NCBI GenBank assembly: GCA_963650135.1
Contig: CAVJLG010000078.1
Span: 1 to 58,945 of the forward strand
Length of the DNA: 58,945 bases
Direction: 5' to 3'
Source: HGM13006 sp963650135
GTDB lineage: Bacteria; Bacillota; Clostridia; Oscillospirales; Oscillospiraceae
Of this stretch, positions 40,313 to 50,903 are shown piece by piece (positions within the stretch are counted from its first letter, which is position 1; each line of letters opens with the position of its first letter). The notes beneath the pieces were generated by a model. The model was not told the origin of the DNA and searched no databases. It worked only from the letters and a program-made list of their open reading frames with translations. The translations under genes and the position numbers were made by a program.

Positions 40313-42724
40313 ATGTACTCCTATGATTGGGAACCATCTACTGGAGGCTATACACTGAACAGTACTCCACTAAAATTCAGTAAAGAGCCTCGTCCGGTAT
40401 ATTACAAGGAATTGGATATGCTGGGCTTTGACCGGTACTGGGATTATGAAAAGGACGACACGTACCCCTATATGTGGGCAGAAGCAAATACTTATTGGTA
40501 TCGTGGACGAAAGGTGGCCCAAACCAAAGGTGGATCTTGTTATGAAGCACCAGAGATTATTATAAATGATGAAGCTGAGCCTGCAGGTCAAAAGCTACGC
40601 TTTGTAGATATTCCAACCATGGTCAAGAAAAACGAGCTCATTATGGAAGGATTGGTTCAGGAAACAATTAAGAAGGTATATAACACCTACGTTGAATATT
40701 TAGGAAAAGTTGATGTTTTCTATGTTGCTTTCAGTGGCGGCAAGGATAGCGTCGTCGCTTTAGATATTGTTCAAAGAGCACTTCCCCATAACGCGTTCAA
40801 AGTTCTTTTTGGCGATACTGGAATGGAGTTTCCTGATACCTATGACTGCGTAAACAGAATATCTGAATACTGCAAAGATCATGAAATTGAGTTTTTACGT
40901 GCAAAATCAGAATTAACGCCAGAGCAAACTTGGGAATGTTTTGGGCCACCGGCTGTCACTAACCGTTGGTGCTGTAGTGTTCATAAAACATCGCCGCAGG
41001 TTAGGCTCTTGCAGAGTGTAACGGGTATTAGTAATTTTACTGGCATGGCTTTTACAGGTGTACGCGGTGATGAGAGTATTGCAAGAAGTGAGTATGAAGA
41101 TGTAAGTCTTGGTGGTAAACACCAAGGCCAATACAGCTGCCATCCAATTATTGAATGGAATTCCGCAGAACTTTTTAATTATATATATGCAAACGATTTA
41201 GTGTTGAACGAAGCCTATAAGAAAGGTAACACACGCGCTGGATGCTTAGTTTGCCCAATGTCCTCTGGTAAACATGAGTATATAAAGAGACAATGGTACA
41301 CAAGTGAAGTAGATCATCTTCTGAACAAAATTATTTCCACAAGTGGAAAGGCCTCATATAATCAGCAGGAACTGCGTGAATTTGTTGATGCTGGATTTTG
41401 GAGAACCAGAAAAACTGGTAGAGAGCTCAACTTCGGGCAAGATAAGCATATTGTTGAAAACACAGGCGGACGCATATCCATTACTGTATTCTCCTTAAAT
41501 AACCGATGGAAAGAATGGGCGAAAACTATTGGTACAACAATCGAAAAATCACCTAATGAATATGTTATCGACTATATGAATGGTGCGTACACCGTAAAAC
41601 TTGAATCGGTAAAAGAAGGAACCTTGTTCACTTTCCCTGATTGCGGAACGGGAAAAAATGATATCAAGTTTCTATCTCTATTCAGAAGTGTCATCATAAA
41701 AAGTATTTATTGTGTGAATTGTGGAGTGTGTGTAGCGGAGTGCAAACATGGATGTATAGATATGAAACATGGCTTGAAAATATCGGATAACTGCGTTCAT
41801 TGCCATAGTTGTCATGATATTCATGAGCACTGCTTAAGATACAACTCTATCAGAAATAAAATTGGAGGCGAGAGAATGGTAAAAGGACTTGGTAAGTACT
41901 TTAGCTTTGGCGTTAAAGGGAACTGGGTTAAGATATATTTCAAATATAAAGGTTCAGAACGGTTTTGGGATTCTGACGGAGAAGGTGAAGTCGCTAATAA
42001 GAAGAAGGACGCATTTTTAAATTTTGTAAAAGATGCAGGATTTATTGCGCCTAATCGAACTGTTGGGCATGATAAGTATACGAAGTTTGATATCACTGGC
42101 TTCGGCAAAGTTGTCTTCAGCTTAGGTTTCGACAGCGAGGCAGCATGGGGCTTGATGCTATCCAACTTGGTGTATGCTCCTGACTTCAACTGGTATGTTA
42201 AAAATATACCGGAGAACAGTGTGGTAACACCTGATCAGATGAAAATGCTTCTTGAACCGTTCATGGAAAATGATGCCAAAGGCTTAGGAAAGCGAAATGT
42301 GGTTGATGCGTTCAAAATTATTCTGATCACGACTCCATTTGGTTCAACATTAGGATTAGGCAACTGTGATTATGTTAAGAAGATTACATCCGCAGGGAAT
42401 GAAACTTACACATTAAACTCTTTGACAAGAAGCACTTGGGAATATCCGGAACCTCTAGTTATTCTCTACTCTCTCTACAAATTTGCAGAGGCGTGCGATG
42501 GTTACTATCAGTTCACACTAACGCGTCTCCTGAATCATGATATTGACAGTGATGGCGTAAGCCCGACGGAGATCTTCGGAATTGACAGAGATAAGATGGA
42601 GAAGATTCTCAACGGCCTAAGCGTAAACTATCCGGAGTTTATCAACTGCTCGTTTACGATTGACCTGGATAACATATCTCTGCGCAGTGACAAGACGTCA
42701 GCGGATGTTCTTAGTTTGTTCTGA
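40313..42724 (+). CDS. brxP: BrxP-like PAPS reductase-family protein with Fe-S and DUF4007-like domains
   Basis: 803 aa. Residues about 130-330 are a PAPS reductase/PP-loop ATPase: SGGKDS (141-146), GDTGMEFPDT, RWCCSVHK and GVRGDESIAR. A ferredoxin-like segment follows with CxxCxxCxxxC at C467-C470-C473-C477 and a second Cys cluster CVHCHSC near 495-505. From about residue 520 a DUF4007-like domain starts (MVKGLGKYFSFGVKGNW), a family also found in DNA phosphorothioation loci. DndC-type enzymes of this family adenylate the DNA backbone and insert sulfur. In the BREX classification a PAPS reductase (BrxP) marks type 4. Here sulfur would come from the cysteine desulfurase in the same operon. 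Confidence 0.83.
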   Translation: MYSYDWEPSTGGYTLNSTPLKFSKEPRPVYYKELDMLGFDRYWDYEKDDTYPYMWAEANTYWYRGRKVAQTKGGSCYEAPEIIINDEAEPAGQKLRFVDIPTMVKKNELIMEGLVQETIKKVYNTYVEYLGKVDVFYVAFSGGKDSVVALDIVQRALPHNAFKVLFGDTGMEFPDTYDCVNRISEYCKDHEIEFLRAKSELTPEQTWECFGPPAVTNRWCCSVHKTSPQVRLLQSVTGISNFTGMAFTGVRGDESIARSEYEDVSLGGKHQGQYSCHPIIEWNSAELFNYIYANDLVLNEAYKKGNTRAGCLVCPMSSGKHEYIKRQWYTSEVDHLLNKIISTSGKASYNQQELREFVDAGFWRTRKTGRELNFGQDKHIVENTGGRISITVFSLNNRWKEWAKTIGTTIEKSPNEYVIDYMNGAYTVKLESVKEGTLFTFPDCGTGKNDIKFLSLFRSVIIKSIYCVNCGVCVAECKHGCIDMKHGLKISDNCVHCHSCHDIHEHCLRYNSIRNKIGGERMVKGLGKYFSFGVKGNWVKIYFKYKGSERFWDSDGEGEVANKKKDAFLNFVKDAGFIAPNRTVGHDKYTKFDITGFGKVVFSLGFDSEAAWGLMLSNLVYAPDFNWYVKNIPENSVVTPDQMKMLLEPFMENDAKGLGKRNVVDAFKIILITTPFGSTLGLGNCDYVKKITSAGNETYTLNSLTRSTWEYPEPLVILYSLYKFAEACDGYYQFTLTRLLNHDIDSDGVSPTEIFGIDRDKMEKILNGLSVNYPEFINCSFTIDLDNISLRSDKTSADVLSLF

Positions 42725-42741
42725 TAAGGGGGGATGGCAGG

Positions 42742-45700
42742 ATGCTGGATAAATACCGCGACTATTTTGACATTGATCCGGAGTATTTCCCGCAGATCAA
42801 CGAGAAAGTAATAAATAGCAACCCGGACATCTGGAAAAAGTTCTATCCACATGAAACATTTGTAAAGCTTCTGAAGGATACTGTAAGTGTTCTTTCCAGA
42901 AAGCAGAAAGTGTCCATTTGGGTTGAGGGTGCCTATGGTACTGGTAAATCTCATGCTGTATTAACTCTAAAGAAGTTACTTGAGGCTTCGCCGGAAGATA
43001 CAAAGGCTTACTTTGATAAATATCCGGATCAGCTTAGCAACGATTTATATAATCAGTTCCAGCAACTGAAAACCGGAGAGCAGAGAATTTTGACGGTTCA
43101 CCGATACGGTTCTTCAAAGATCCACGGCGATGACAATCTGGGCTTTGCTATTCAGGAAAGTATTCAGCATGCGTTAAAAGAAAATGGCATGGATGCAACT
43201 GAGGCAGCATTAAAGGATTCTGTTATTAAGTGGATTGACGATCCTCTGAACAAGGATTTCTTCAATAGCCTGCTTGCCGGACCGTACCGTCCAATATTCG
43301 GTGGTGTAGATGCGGATACTGTTATTGAAAATCTCAATAGCTTTACCGGTGATAGCCTAATTGAGCTTATGTCGAAGATTACAAAGGTAGCAGAAGAGCG
43401 GCATTTGCAGATGCTGCAGCTGGACGCTGATCATCTGACTGCTTGGATTGAGGCTGTCATTCAGGAGAATAATCTGAAGGCAATTATGTTCATTTGGGAT
43501 GAGTTTACGGAATACTTCCGCAATAATATGCGCAGTCTTACCGGATTCCAGAGAATCGTCGATTTGAGCAGTTCTGCACCTTTTTACATGCTGATTGTTA
43601 CTCACGATGCTATGCATATCTTCCCTGATGGTGATAAGGAATTCGGCAAGATTAAGGGCAGATTCATTGACCCTATCTGTGAGATCTCGCTGCCTGATAA
43701 TATGGCGTTCCGTCTGATGGGTTCTGCTATGACAAAGAAGGAGGACCCGCAGATTCTGAAGGAATGGGAGGAAACGGTAGACGAACTCTGTGATCGAACA
43801 AAAGGTTCCCGCAAGCTGGTTATGCAGAAGGCAAAAATCAGTGACAAAGAGCTGCAGAGTATCCTCCCGATTCATCCATATACAGCTCTGCTCTTAAAGC
43901 ATATCTCCGCTACATTTGACTCTAACCAGCGTAGTATGTTTGACTTTATTAAGAACGATCGTGGCGATGAGCTGAAAGGTTTCCAGTGGTATATTGATAA
44001 TTATGGACCATTCGATACCAATCCACTTCTGACTATTGACGAACTCTGGGACTTCTTCTATGAAAAGGGTAAGGAATATCTTGCTCACGATATTCGAAGC
44101 ATTCTAGATTACTATAATGCTGTCAAGGAGCAGAATCTGAGTTCCGATCATCGTAGAGTCCTGAAAGCAGTGCTACTGATGCAGGCGATTTCTCAGAAAG
44201 TAGGCAGTTCTGTCGATCTGTTTGTGCCCAATGTTGAAAATATTGATCATGCATTTGAAGGTTCTGATTTGGATCAGGGTCTTGCCGGGCGTCTGGCGAC
44301 TGAAATGGATAGAGAAAAGATTCTTTATCAGCAGCCTATCGGCGGAGGTAAGTATCAGTTTGCCGCCCGTATGTCTGTTACAGATGACAGTGTAATTGAA
44401 GAGCTGAAGGATCAGATGCGCAAAAAGACAACCATTGAACTGGTAGAGCAGGGTGAAATCTCTGAAGCTATCACTTTAACAGGTGCGTTGAAAGCGCGAT
44501 TTCATTTGGAATGCGCTTCTGCCAGCGACTTGAAGTCTAAGGCTAACAGATTGCGCAATCTAGAGTCTTCCCTTGGAAATAAGCTCATGGCAATCATAAC
44601 ATTTGCCAGAGATGACAAAGAAAGCGTTGCTATCGGAAAGATGATTGATGAACTACTGAAGGACGATTCCTATCATATCGTCTTCATTGATACATCTATC
44701 ACGCCTCTTGGAAATGATTTGCTTGAGCAATATGCAAACGCAATGGCAAATGCGACTTACCAAAAGGGAAAAGACAATGACTTGTCTCGTCAATATGAGC
44801 GCGATGCAAAAGATGTTCTGAAAAAATGGCGTCAACGCATCGAGAACGGGGAGTATCGCATCTATTCTAAGCAGAAGCCTGCCGGCGAACGTGCAACTAC
44901 ACAGGATGCACTGTACGCTGAATTGACGCTTATCAACAGTACCATTTACCCACTTTCGCTTGAAATCGGGCCTGCGGTTCCATCGTCAATGTGGGATTTA
45001 ACTGCAGTAAAGTTTGGTGTGGAAGCAGCCGTTGCTGAAGACACAAACAAGAAAGGTGTTTTTAGCTTTTCCAACTCCAATATAAAACTGGAGGACTTCA
45101 TCGGAGTAGATGCTTGGAGGCATCCGAATTATTGGGTGGATAAACCGTATCTCTTGATTTCCAAGATAAAAATTGAAGTAGAGAAGATCATTGCGGACGA
45201 ATTTAAGAAGAATGGTCGCGTCTCTATTCGCCAAATTTATTCTGTATTGATGGATAAGCCTTATGGCTTTATGCCCTGCAATCTGTCTGTTTTCGTTTTG
45301 GCGTTTGTACTGAAGGAATATGCTGTTAGCTCGTTTACTTATACGGATGGTCTCACCAACGATGTCATGAGTACAGATAAGCTGCGTCTTATGATCGATG
45401 AGGTTATCAAGCTCCAGAATACTCCGAATCCTCGCTATAAGGATAAATTTATCGTCACGATGACGCCTGAAGAGCGTAAATTCAGTGACGTTGCTTCTGA
45501 CGTTTTTGGTATTCAGCGTAATCTGTGTACCTCTATTGAGCAGACCAGAGAACGCATTAGAGACAAGATGAAGGGACTTTTGTTTCCTATCTGGTGTATC
45601 AAGTATATCCTTGATACTGAAAACCTGAAGACTGAAAAAGATATCATGGTGGAACTGATTGATGGTTTCAGTGATATTGCGAACAGTGGAGCTGCAAGCA

Positions 45701-46941
45701 AGAAAACCGACAGCGACATTGCCATCTCTATCGGAGCACTGTGTATTGAACATGAGGATGCGTCTGTTGATTTGAAATCAATCCTTTCTTCGGCTAAGTG
45801 CAAAGAAGGTATGGATGCATATCTTCATCAGTTTGAAGGCGGTGAACTGGTCAAGCTGGCTGAAACTGTAAGCGATAATGGACAGTATATCAATCGGCTG
45901 AGGAAAAAATTTGATGCCGATGCCGCAAATTGGGTATGGAACAAAGAAACGGCTGACCAGAAAATCCGTGAGGTTATTCTCGAATATCGCATTATTGTGG
46001 AGAGCAATAAGATCAATCCTCGTGCTCTTACATTTGATAACGCTGTGCAAGAATGGTGTACAAAGTGCAAGACAATCAGAATGTCATATTTGTGTGCAGA
46101 AAACTACTGGAATGACCTGAAAAGTTTCATGAGGCAGCTGTATAACATCAAAAAAACTGGCTCTTTGCCTGAACCTCAGCGCGAAAATTTCTTAAATCAA
46201 CTGACTCTTCATGCAAATGACTTTGTTTCTTACTGTTCTAACCAGATTGAGATCTTTAAGCAGGCATGTTCGTTTTATTTGAGCGAGTTCACAGATGATG
46301 AGATTCGAGATCTGTATCAGACTATCAAGGGCAATGATGTCTTCACAATGGAACGGTCGGATTATGTCAATTTGGTGAAGCGGACTGTTAATGAATTCAA
46401 GCTTACCCGTAAATCCATGCAGCTTCGCAAGCTGTGGAACGATAAGACGGGTACGGAATCGCCGAAGAAGTGGTCGGAGCAATTCAAAACACCTATTCTC
46501 TCCATGGTTCCGGAAGCAGAAATTGAACAGGCCCGTGCTGCATTTGATACCTTGAATCGTAACCAGCCGGACGCTGGTTCTATTGATAAGGCGCTTGAAT
46601 ATCTGCAATCCGCTGGCTTCTATGATTCCTTAAAGGATGGAAAAGCAAGGGATGCAGCTTTTAAGCGGTGCATTATCAAAAACTACGACGTCATTCTGAC
46701 GGATCTTGATGATGTCAGAGATTATTTGGTTCGTACTGTTGGATCACCGTATTCTTGGCTTGGTCTGCCGTCTGTTGAGACCAAGCTCAAAGAGATGGCA
46801 CAGGCTAAATACGATGAGACAGGTTGCGATACTGCGCTTGAGAAAATTGATAGCATGGAGGTTGAGGACGTAAAGCGCTATTTGAAGCAGCTAATTAGAG
46901 GAAATATGGCTGTCGGCATCGAGATTATCAAGGACAACTAA
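42742..46941 (+). CDS. brxC: BrxC/PglY-like P-loop ATPase
   Basis: 1399 aa, cytoplasmic. N-terminal AAA-type ATPase with Walker A GAYGTGKSH (Lys69) and Walker B-like IMFIWDEFTEYF near residue 255; then a long helical body of 1,000 residues with no other motif, as in the BrxC/PglY proteins of phage-exclusion (BREX/Pgl) systems. These are thought to assemble as ATP-driven scaffolds with PglZ. Starts at ATG after GGGGGGATGG-type ribosome site, 17 nt after brxP, and 16 nt before the PglZ gene. Confidence 0.82.
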   Translation: MLDKYRDYFDIDPEYFPQINEKVINSNPDIWKKFYPHETFVKLLKDTVSVLSRKQKVSIWVEGAYGTGKSHAVLTLKKLLEASPEDTKAYFDKYPDQLSNDLYNQFQQLKTGEQRILTVHRYGSSKIHGDDNLGFAIQESIQHALKENGMDATEAALKDSVIKWIDDPLNKDFFNSLLAGPYRPIFGGVDADTVIENLNSFTGDSLIELMSKITKVAEERHLQMLQLDADHLTAWIEAVIQENNLKAIMFIWDEFTEYFRNNMRSLTGFQRIVDLSSSAPFYMLIVTHDAMHIFPDGDKEFGKIKGRFIDPICEISLPDNMAFRLMGSAMTKKEDPQILKEWEETVDELCDRTKGSRKLVMQKAKISDKELQSILPIHPYTALLLKHISATFDSNQRSMFDFIKNDRGDELKGFQWYIDNYGPFDTNPLLTIDELWDFFYEKGKEYLAHDIRSILDYYNAVKEQNLSSDHRRVLKAVLLMQAISQKVGSSVDLFVPNVENIDHAFEGSDLDQGLAGRLATEMDREKILYQQPIGGGKYQFAARMSVTDDSVIEELKDQMRKKTTIELVEQGEISEAITLTGALKARFHLECASASDLKSKANRLRNLESSLGNKLMAIITFARDDKESVAIGKMIDELLKDDSYHIVFIDTSITPLGNDLLEQYANAMANATYQKGKDNDLSRQYERDAKDVLKKWRQRIENGEYRIYSKQKPAGERATTQDALYAELTLINSTIYPLSLEIGPAVPSSMWDLTAVKFGVEAAVAEDTNKKGVFSFSNSNIKLEDFIGVDAWRHPNYWVDKPYLLISKIKIEVEKIIADEFKKNGRVSIRQIYSVLMDKPYGFMPCNLSVFVLAFVLKEYAVSSFTYTDGLTNDVMSTDKLRLMIDEVIKLQNTPNPRYKDKFIVTMTPEERKFSDVASDVFGIQRNLCTSIEQTRERIRDKMKGLLFPIWCIKYILDTENLKTEKDIMVELIDGFSDIANSGAASKKTDSDIAISIGALCIEHEDASVDLKSILSSAKCKEGMDAYLHQFEGGELVKLAETVSDNGQYINRLRKKFDADAANWVWNKETADQKIREVILEYRIIVESNKINPRALTFDNAVQEWCTKCKTIRMSYLCAENYWNDLKSFMRQLYNIKKTGSLPEPQRENFLNQLTLHANDFVSYCSNQIEIFKQACSFYLSEFTDDEIRDLYQTIKGNDVFTMERSDYVNLVKRTVNEFKLTRKSMQLRKLWNDKTGTESPKKWSEQFKTPILSMVPEAEIEQARAAFDTLNRNQPDAGSIDKALEYLQSAGFYDSLKDGKARDAAFKRCIIKNYDVILTDLDDVRDYLVRTVGSPYSWLGLPSVETKLKEMAQAKYDETGCDTALEKIDSMEVEDVKRYLKQLIRGNMAVGIEIIKDN

Positions 46942-46957
46942 GAAAGGGGACACCATC

Positions 46958-49234
46958 TTGACACTTGAAAGATGTTATAGTTCGATAGACCGCTATCTTA
47001 ATAGAGAAGATGAAAGTGCTCCCCGATTTGTAAATGTGGAGTCTGTAGAAGATATGGTTGCTATAGTCGATCATTATAAAGTTGGGGAAAACGTCTTTCT
47101 GACTGTTGAAAAATACAGTTCAGGAGATGAGAATCCGCGAATTGCAGATTTGCTAAATGATATGGCTTCTTTGCAAGGAAATATCTTTCTGACTGGCTTT
47201 ACAACATACTGGAAGCTTATAGGGGCAAAAGAGCTATCTTCTCAGCTTACGGCTATTGCGCAAATGAGTGTAGAAGGACATGTGGTCGTACTGTGTTTTC
47301 AGTGTAGCGACTATCTGAACTTCGAAGATTTACGGTCAAATCGACTGGTATATAGCGTTGATGGTGTTGCCACACCAAGGCCTCACATCGTTTTTGTAAA
47401 CCCGGAGCTTCAAGTCACAAACGAAAACTGGGTTGGAGAAATACAGAACTTGCCCACATTTATTGAAACTACAGATGCTGATACTTTGCATGTGAAAACA
47501 AAGCATCATCCAGAGGAATATCCCTATGCACTATTTAGGATATCAGGGGAAGCAAATCCATATGATGCCTTGTGCAGTATTGATCAGTCTACCGAGGCGC
47601 TGACCAAAGACATGGGCACAGATGATCAATGGGCCTATGCACTTACTCTCCTGCAGGAACAGGGAGATTGGGTCAACGCCATAAATCACGAGATTGGTTT
47701 GTACAGCAATCTGGAATTGTTTATCAATGTTTCACAGAACTATACCGAAACGAAGAAATGGCTATATTTTATTGCGCTTAAACGGTTTGGTGCTAAAAAC
47801 GAATGCCTCGATCTGGCAAGCCGGAGGGCACAGGCTTATGAAGAACTCGTCCATTGGATTGTTCGCGGTCTTGTAGATTTTGACTGCAATTCCCCCGACT
47901 TCTGGAAGTTGTACGATTGCCGCAAGGCTTTATTAAATCAGATGGAAGTTTCTGATGATGAAGTTCTCGATTATTGCAGATATATCAAATGCAAGAAGAG
48001 AGATGCGCTGTATTATCTTACGGACTCGCACAGACTTGAGAAGGAGCTTATTCTGGAATGTATTGCCGATTATTCAGAAAGCTTCTCTTATGATGAACTT
48101 CGAAGTGTGTTGCAGCATGTTTACCCTGACTTGTATGCATACTTGATGCCATACAAGTTCAATGCGGCTCTGCTGAACCAGTATTTCGAGGATTATAAAT
48201 TCTGTAAGTTGGAAAATAGAATCACGCCGGAATTTTATAGTATTGTCGAGGAGCAAGCTGTCAAAAGAGAGTACAATCTACTTCTTCCTGCGCGTTCAGA
48301 AAAGATTGAATCCGTTGATATGTCTGGTGCATTTGCTTACTTCATAGATGCAATGGGCGTTGAATTTCTGGGATATATCTCGGAAAAAAGCAAGCAGAAG
48401 AAGCTTCTCCCAAAGATTACGGTTTGTCGCTCTGAGCTTCCGTCAATTACCTCGCGTAACAAAGAGTTCTTAGATGTTTTTGCGGAACGCAATGTTCAAT
48501 GCAAGAGCATTAAGCAGATCGATGATATTAAGCACCATGGGGCGGAAAATTTCACTTTAGAAAATAGCCCATATCCGACACATCTGATTCGCGAGCTGGA
48601 AATTATTGACCATGTACTCGATCTTATCAAGTTGGATCTGGCTAAAGGAAAGTACACCAAGGTGATTTTGACATCCGATCACGGTGCAAGCCGTTTGGTT
48701 GTCCTAAAGAACCAGCTGATTGATGGAGAATTTGATGCCAAGGGAACTCATTGTGGTCGTGTGTGTGCATACACAGAGCAAACCGGAAGTATGCCAATGA
48801 TTGTACAGGCTGGCGAAAATGATGAGTATGCAGTTGTTGCAAATTATGAAAGATTCAAACCTGGACGCCTGATGGGCGTTGAGGTACATGGAGGTGCCAC
48901 CTTGGAAGAGGTCACCGTGCCCATTATTGAGCTTTCATATGTGCCGGGCGATATTGAGATTATCGTGCAGACACCACTCGTGATGAGCAGCTTCAGAAAG
49001 CCCCCAATCATTGAATTTTACTCTACAACTAAAATTGACAATATTGTGGTTAATGTAGGAAATACTGAATACGAAGCCAATACAACAGATGGTCATTCCT
49101 TCTCAATTGAAATGTCGAAACGAACAAGAGAAAACACATATACCGCGGATGTGTATGCAGGAGGAACTATGATTGCAACCGGGTTGAAATTTAGGGTTGA
49201 AAAAGAAGGCTACAAATCAAATGATATATTGTAA
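46958..49234 (+). CDS. pglZ: PglZ-domain protein (alkaline phosphatase superfamily)
   Basis: 758 aa from a TTG start after AAAGGGG. The C-terminal half has the PglZ core: FAYFIDAMGVEFLGYI (metal/nucleophile region near 450) and ILTSDHGASRLVV (D574-H575 metal ligands), followed by GAPLEEV-like VHGGATLEEVTVPII. PglZ is the signature protein of BREX systems and defines the family; the biochemical role may be nuclease or phosphatase. The N-terminal half (1-430) is helical and unassigned. It is directly followed by the BrxL-like gene. Confidence 0.88.
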   Translation: MTLERCYSSIDRYLNREDESAPRFVNVESVEDMVAIVDHYKVGENVFLTVEKYSSGDENPRIADLLNDMASLQGNIFLTGFTTYWKLIGAKELSSQLTAIAQMSVEGHVVVLCFQCSDYLNFEDLRSNRLVYSVDGVATPRPHIVFVNPELQVTNENWVGEIQNLPTFIETTDADTLHVKTKHHPEEYPYALFRISGEANPYDALCSIDQSTEALTKDMGTDDQWAYALTLLQEQGDWVNAINHEIGLYSNLELFINVSQNYTETKKWLYFIALKRFGAKNECLDLASRRAQAYEELVHWIVRGLVDFDCNSPDFWKLYDCRKALLNQMEVSDDEVLDYCRYIKCKKRDALYYLTDSHRLEKELILECIADYSESFSYDELRSVLQHVYPDLYAYLMPYKFNAALLNQYFEDYKFCKLENRITPEFYSIVEEQAVKREYNLLLPARSEKIESVDMSGAFAYFIDAMGVEFLGYISEKSKQKKLLPKITVCRSELPSITSRNKEFLDVFAERNVQCKSIKQIDDIKHHGAENFTLENSPYPTHLIRELEIIDHVLDLIKLDLAKGKYTKVILTSDHGASRLVVLKNQLIDGEFDAKGTHCGRVCAYTEQTGSMPMIVQAGENDEYAVVANYERFKPGRLMGVEVHGGATLEEVTVPIIELSYVPGDIEIIVQTPLVMSSFRKPPIIEFYSTTKIDNIVVNVGNTEYEANTTDGHSFSIEMSKRTRENTYTADVYAGGTMIATGLKFRVEKEGYKSNDIL

Positions 49235-49246
49235 GGGGGTGTCCTT

Positions 49247-50707
49247 TTGACTGAATTAGAAGAAAAGTTGGTAGAGTGCTTTGATGAGATGACGGTGTTT
49301 AAGGATCTTAAGCAGAGTAGCTTTTTCTCGGACTTAAAGCTTCCTTCCTTTTTAAGAGATTGGGTATTAAAGAAGTTTGAAGATTCTGAGGGGCAGTTTG
49401 ATATTGAGGAGATAATGGAATTTGTCCATACATTTTTGCCGAATAAAGATGAATGGACAAACATTAAGAACCGTATCATAACTGAAAATGAGCATGTAAA
49501 GATTCTTACTCGGATATCCGTCGATATAAGCATTAAAGACCAGCTGGTTTCATTCTCTCTTCCCGACTTTGCATTAACCAATGCCGAAACTATTATCGAA
49601 CCCGATGTTTGGACTGAATGTAAAGATGAATTAGTCAAGGGAAATGACATCTGGGGAGTTGTCGAATTGGGGTACCGGCTTCCATCAACGTCTCCGAAAC
49701 TTCCGGGAAAAATCAAGCTGGTTAGTTTTACGGACTTTTGTCCGTATACGGTTGACTTGGATTACTATAAGGAACTTAGAGCTGAGTTCGATATTCATGA
49801 ATGGATTGATATACTACTTGGCGCTATTGACTACAACGCAAGTGGATATGCTGACGAAAATCAGAAACGGGCAGTCCTTACAAGACTTCTTCCTTTTGTA
49901 GAGAAGAGGATCAACTTGATTGAATTAGCGCCTCCGGGAACCGGCAAGTCCTATATTTTCGGTTCTATCAGCAAATACGGAAATCTGTCAGCGGGATATA
50001 TGACTCGTGCAAAGCTGTTCTATGATCTGAGTAAACGTCAGCCGGGGCTTGTTTATAACAACGATTATGTAGCGTTTGATGAAGTTCATAAGCTAAGATT
50101 CCAAGATGAGAAACAGATGGGCGGCTCTCTCCAGACTTACATGGAAAACGGCAAGGTTTCTATTCCGGGTCACGATGGAACGGCGGATGCCGGAATGATT
50201 TTGTTGGGCAATATTGAAAAGAAGGACATGGATGAGACTATGCCGATGTTTGACAAACTTCCGGCGCTATTTCATGATTCTGCGATGGTCGACCGTTTTC
50301 ATGGCTTTATCAAGGGGTGGGATATTCCTCCGATGACCAATGCGATGAAGATATCTGGATGGGGGATGAACTCAGAGTATTTCTGCACGATCATGCATTT
50401 GCTGCGTGATGATCCCAGCTACAGAGTAATTGTAGATAAACTGGTTGAAGTGCCTGGTGATGCATATATCCGCCATGTGGAAGCTGTGAAGAGAATTACT
50501 ACTGCCTACTTAAAGCTATTCTTCCCTCATGTACGCAGTGCAAAGGATGTTAATGTGCGTGAATTTACAAAGTACTGCCTTCGTCCAGCTATTGAGATGC
50601 GCAAGAACATCTGGCGGCAACTTGCCATAATGGATTCGGCCCAGTACAGAAAGGAAGACCGCGAGATGCCCGCATTCACGGTAAGGGATTTGTCCAATGA
50701 AAACTAA
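49247..50707 (+). CDS. brxL: BrxL-like AAA+ protein lacking a Lon-type protease end
   Basis: 486 aa from a TTG after AAGGGGG. N-terminal BrxL-like region (ELEEKLVECFDEMTVFKDL), then AAA+ ATPase with Walker A APPGTGKSYIFG (Lys234) and Walker B NDYVAFDEVHK, plus sensor regions (GNIEKKDMDETMPMF). The protein stops after the lid region (KNIWRQLAIMDSAQY). BrxL proteins of type 1 BREX run to about 680 residues with a Lon-like C-terminal domain, which is not seen here. The last 11 nt overlap the Zn-ribbon gene, so the short end looks native rather than damaged. Confidence 0.85.
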   Translation: MTELEEKLVECFDEMTVFKDLKQSSFFSDLKLPSFLRDWVLKKFEDSEGQFDIEEIMEFVHTFLPNKDEWTNIKNRIITENEHVKILTRISVDISIKDQLVSFSLPDFALTNAETIIEPDVWTECKDELVKGNDIWGVVELGYRLPSTSPKLPGKIKLVSFTDFCPYTVDLDYYKELRAEFDIHEWIDILLGAIDYNASGYADENQKRAVLTRLLPFVEKRINLIELAPPGTGKSYIFGSISKYGNLSAGYMTRAKLFYDLSKRQPGLVYNNDYVAFDEVHKLRFQDEKQMGGSLQTYMENGKVSIPGHDGTADAGMILLGNIEKKDMDETMPMFDKLPALFHDSAMVDRFHGFIKGWDIPPMTNAMKISGWGMNSEYFCTIMHLLRDDPSYRVIVDKLVEVPGDAYIRHVEAVKRITTAYLKLFFPHVRSAKDVNVREFTKYCLRPAIEMRKNIWRQLAIMDSAQYRKEDREMPAFTVRDLSNEN

Positions 50708-50894
50708 ATGCGTGATTTGTGGCAAGGAGATCCGAGAAAAGAATGTCTTAGGAATCAATAAGAAACTGCTTGGTGAAGACATTATCAATTTCTATTGTAT
50801 GGATTGCCTTGCGGATTATCTGGATGTTACAGTTGATGACCTGAATGAAAAAATCGAAGAATTTAAGGATGAGGGCTGTAAGCTTTTTGAATGA
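50697..50894 (+). CDS. Small Zn-ribbon protein of the BREX-like operon
   Basis: 65 aa overlapping the BrxL-like gene by 11 nt. CVICGKEI (about 5-12) and CMDCLADYLDV (about 34-44) form a zinc-ribbon pair; the end is a short acidic helix. No family name. Located between BrxL and the cysteine desulfurase, it could pass sulfur or bind nucleic acid, but there is no direct support. Confidence 0.72.
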   Translation: MKTKCVICGKEIREKNVLGINKKLLGEDIINFYCMDCLADYLDVTVDDLNEKIEEFKDEGCKLFE

Positions 50895-50903
50895 GGTGAA
50901 GTC

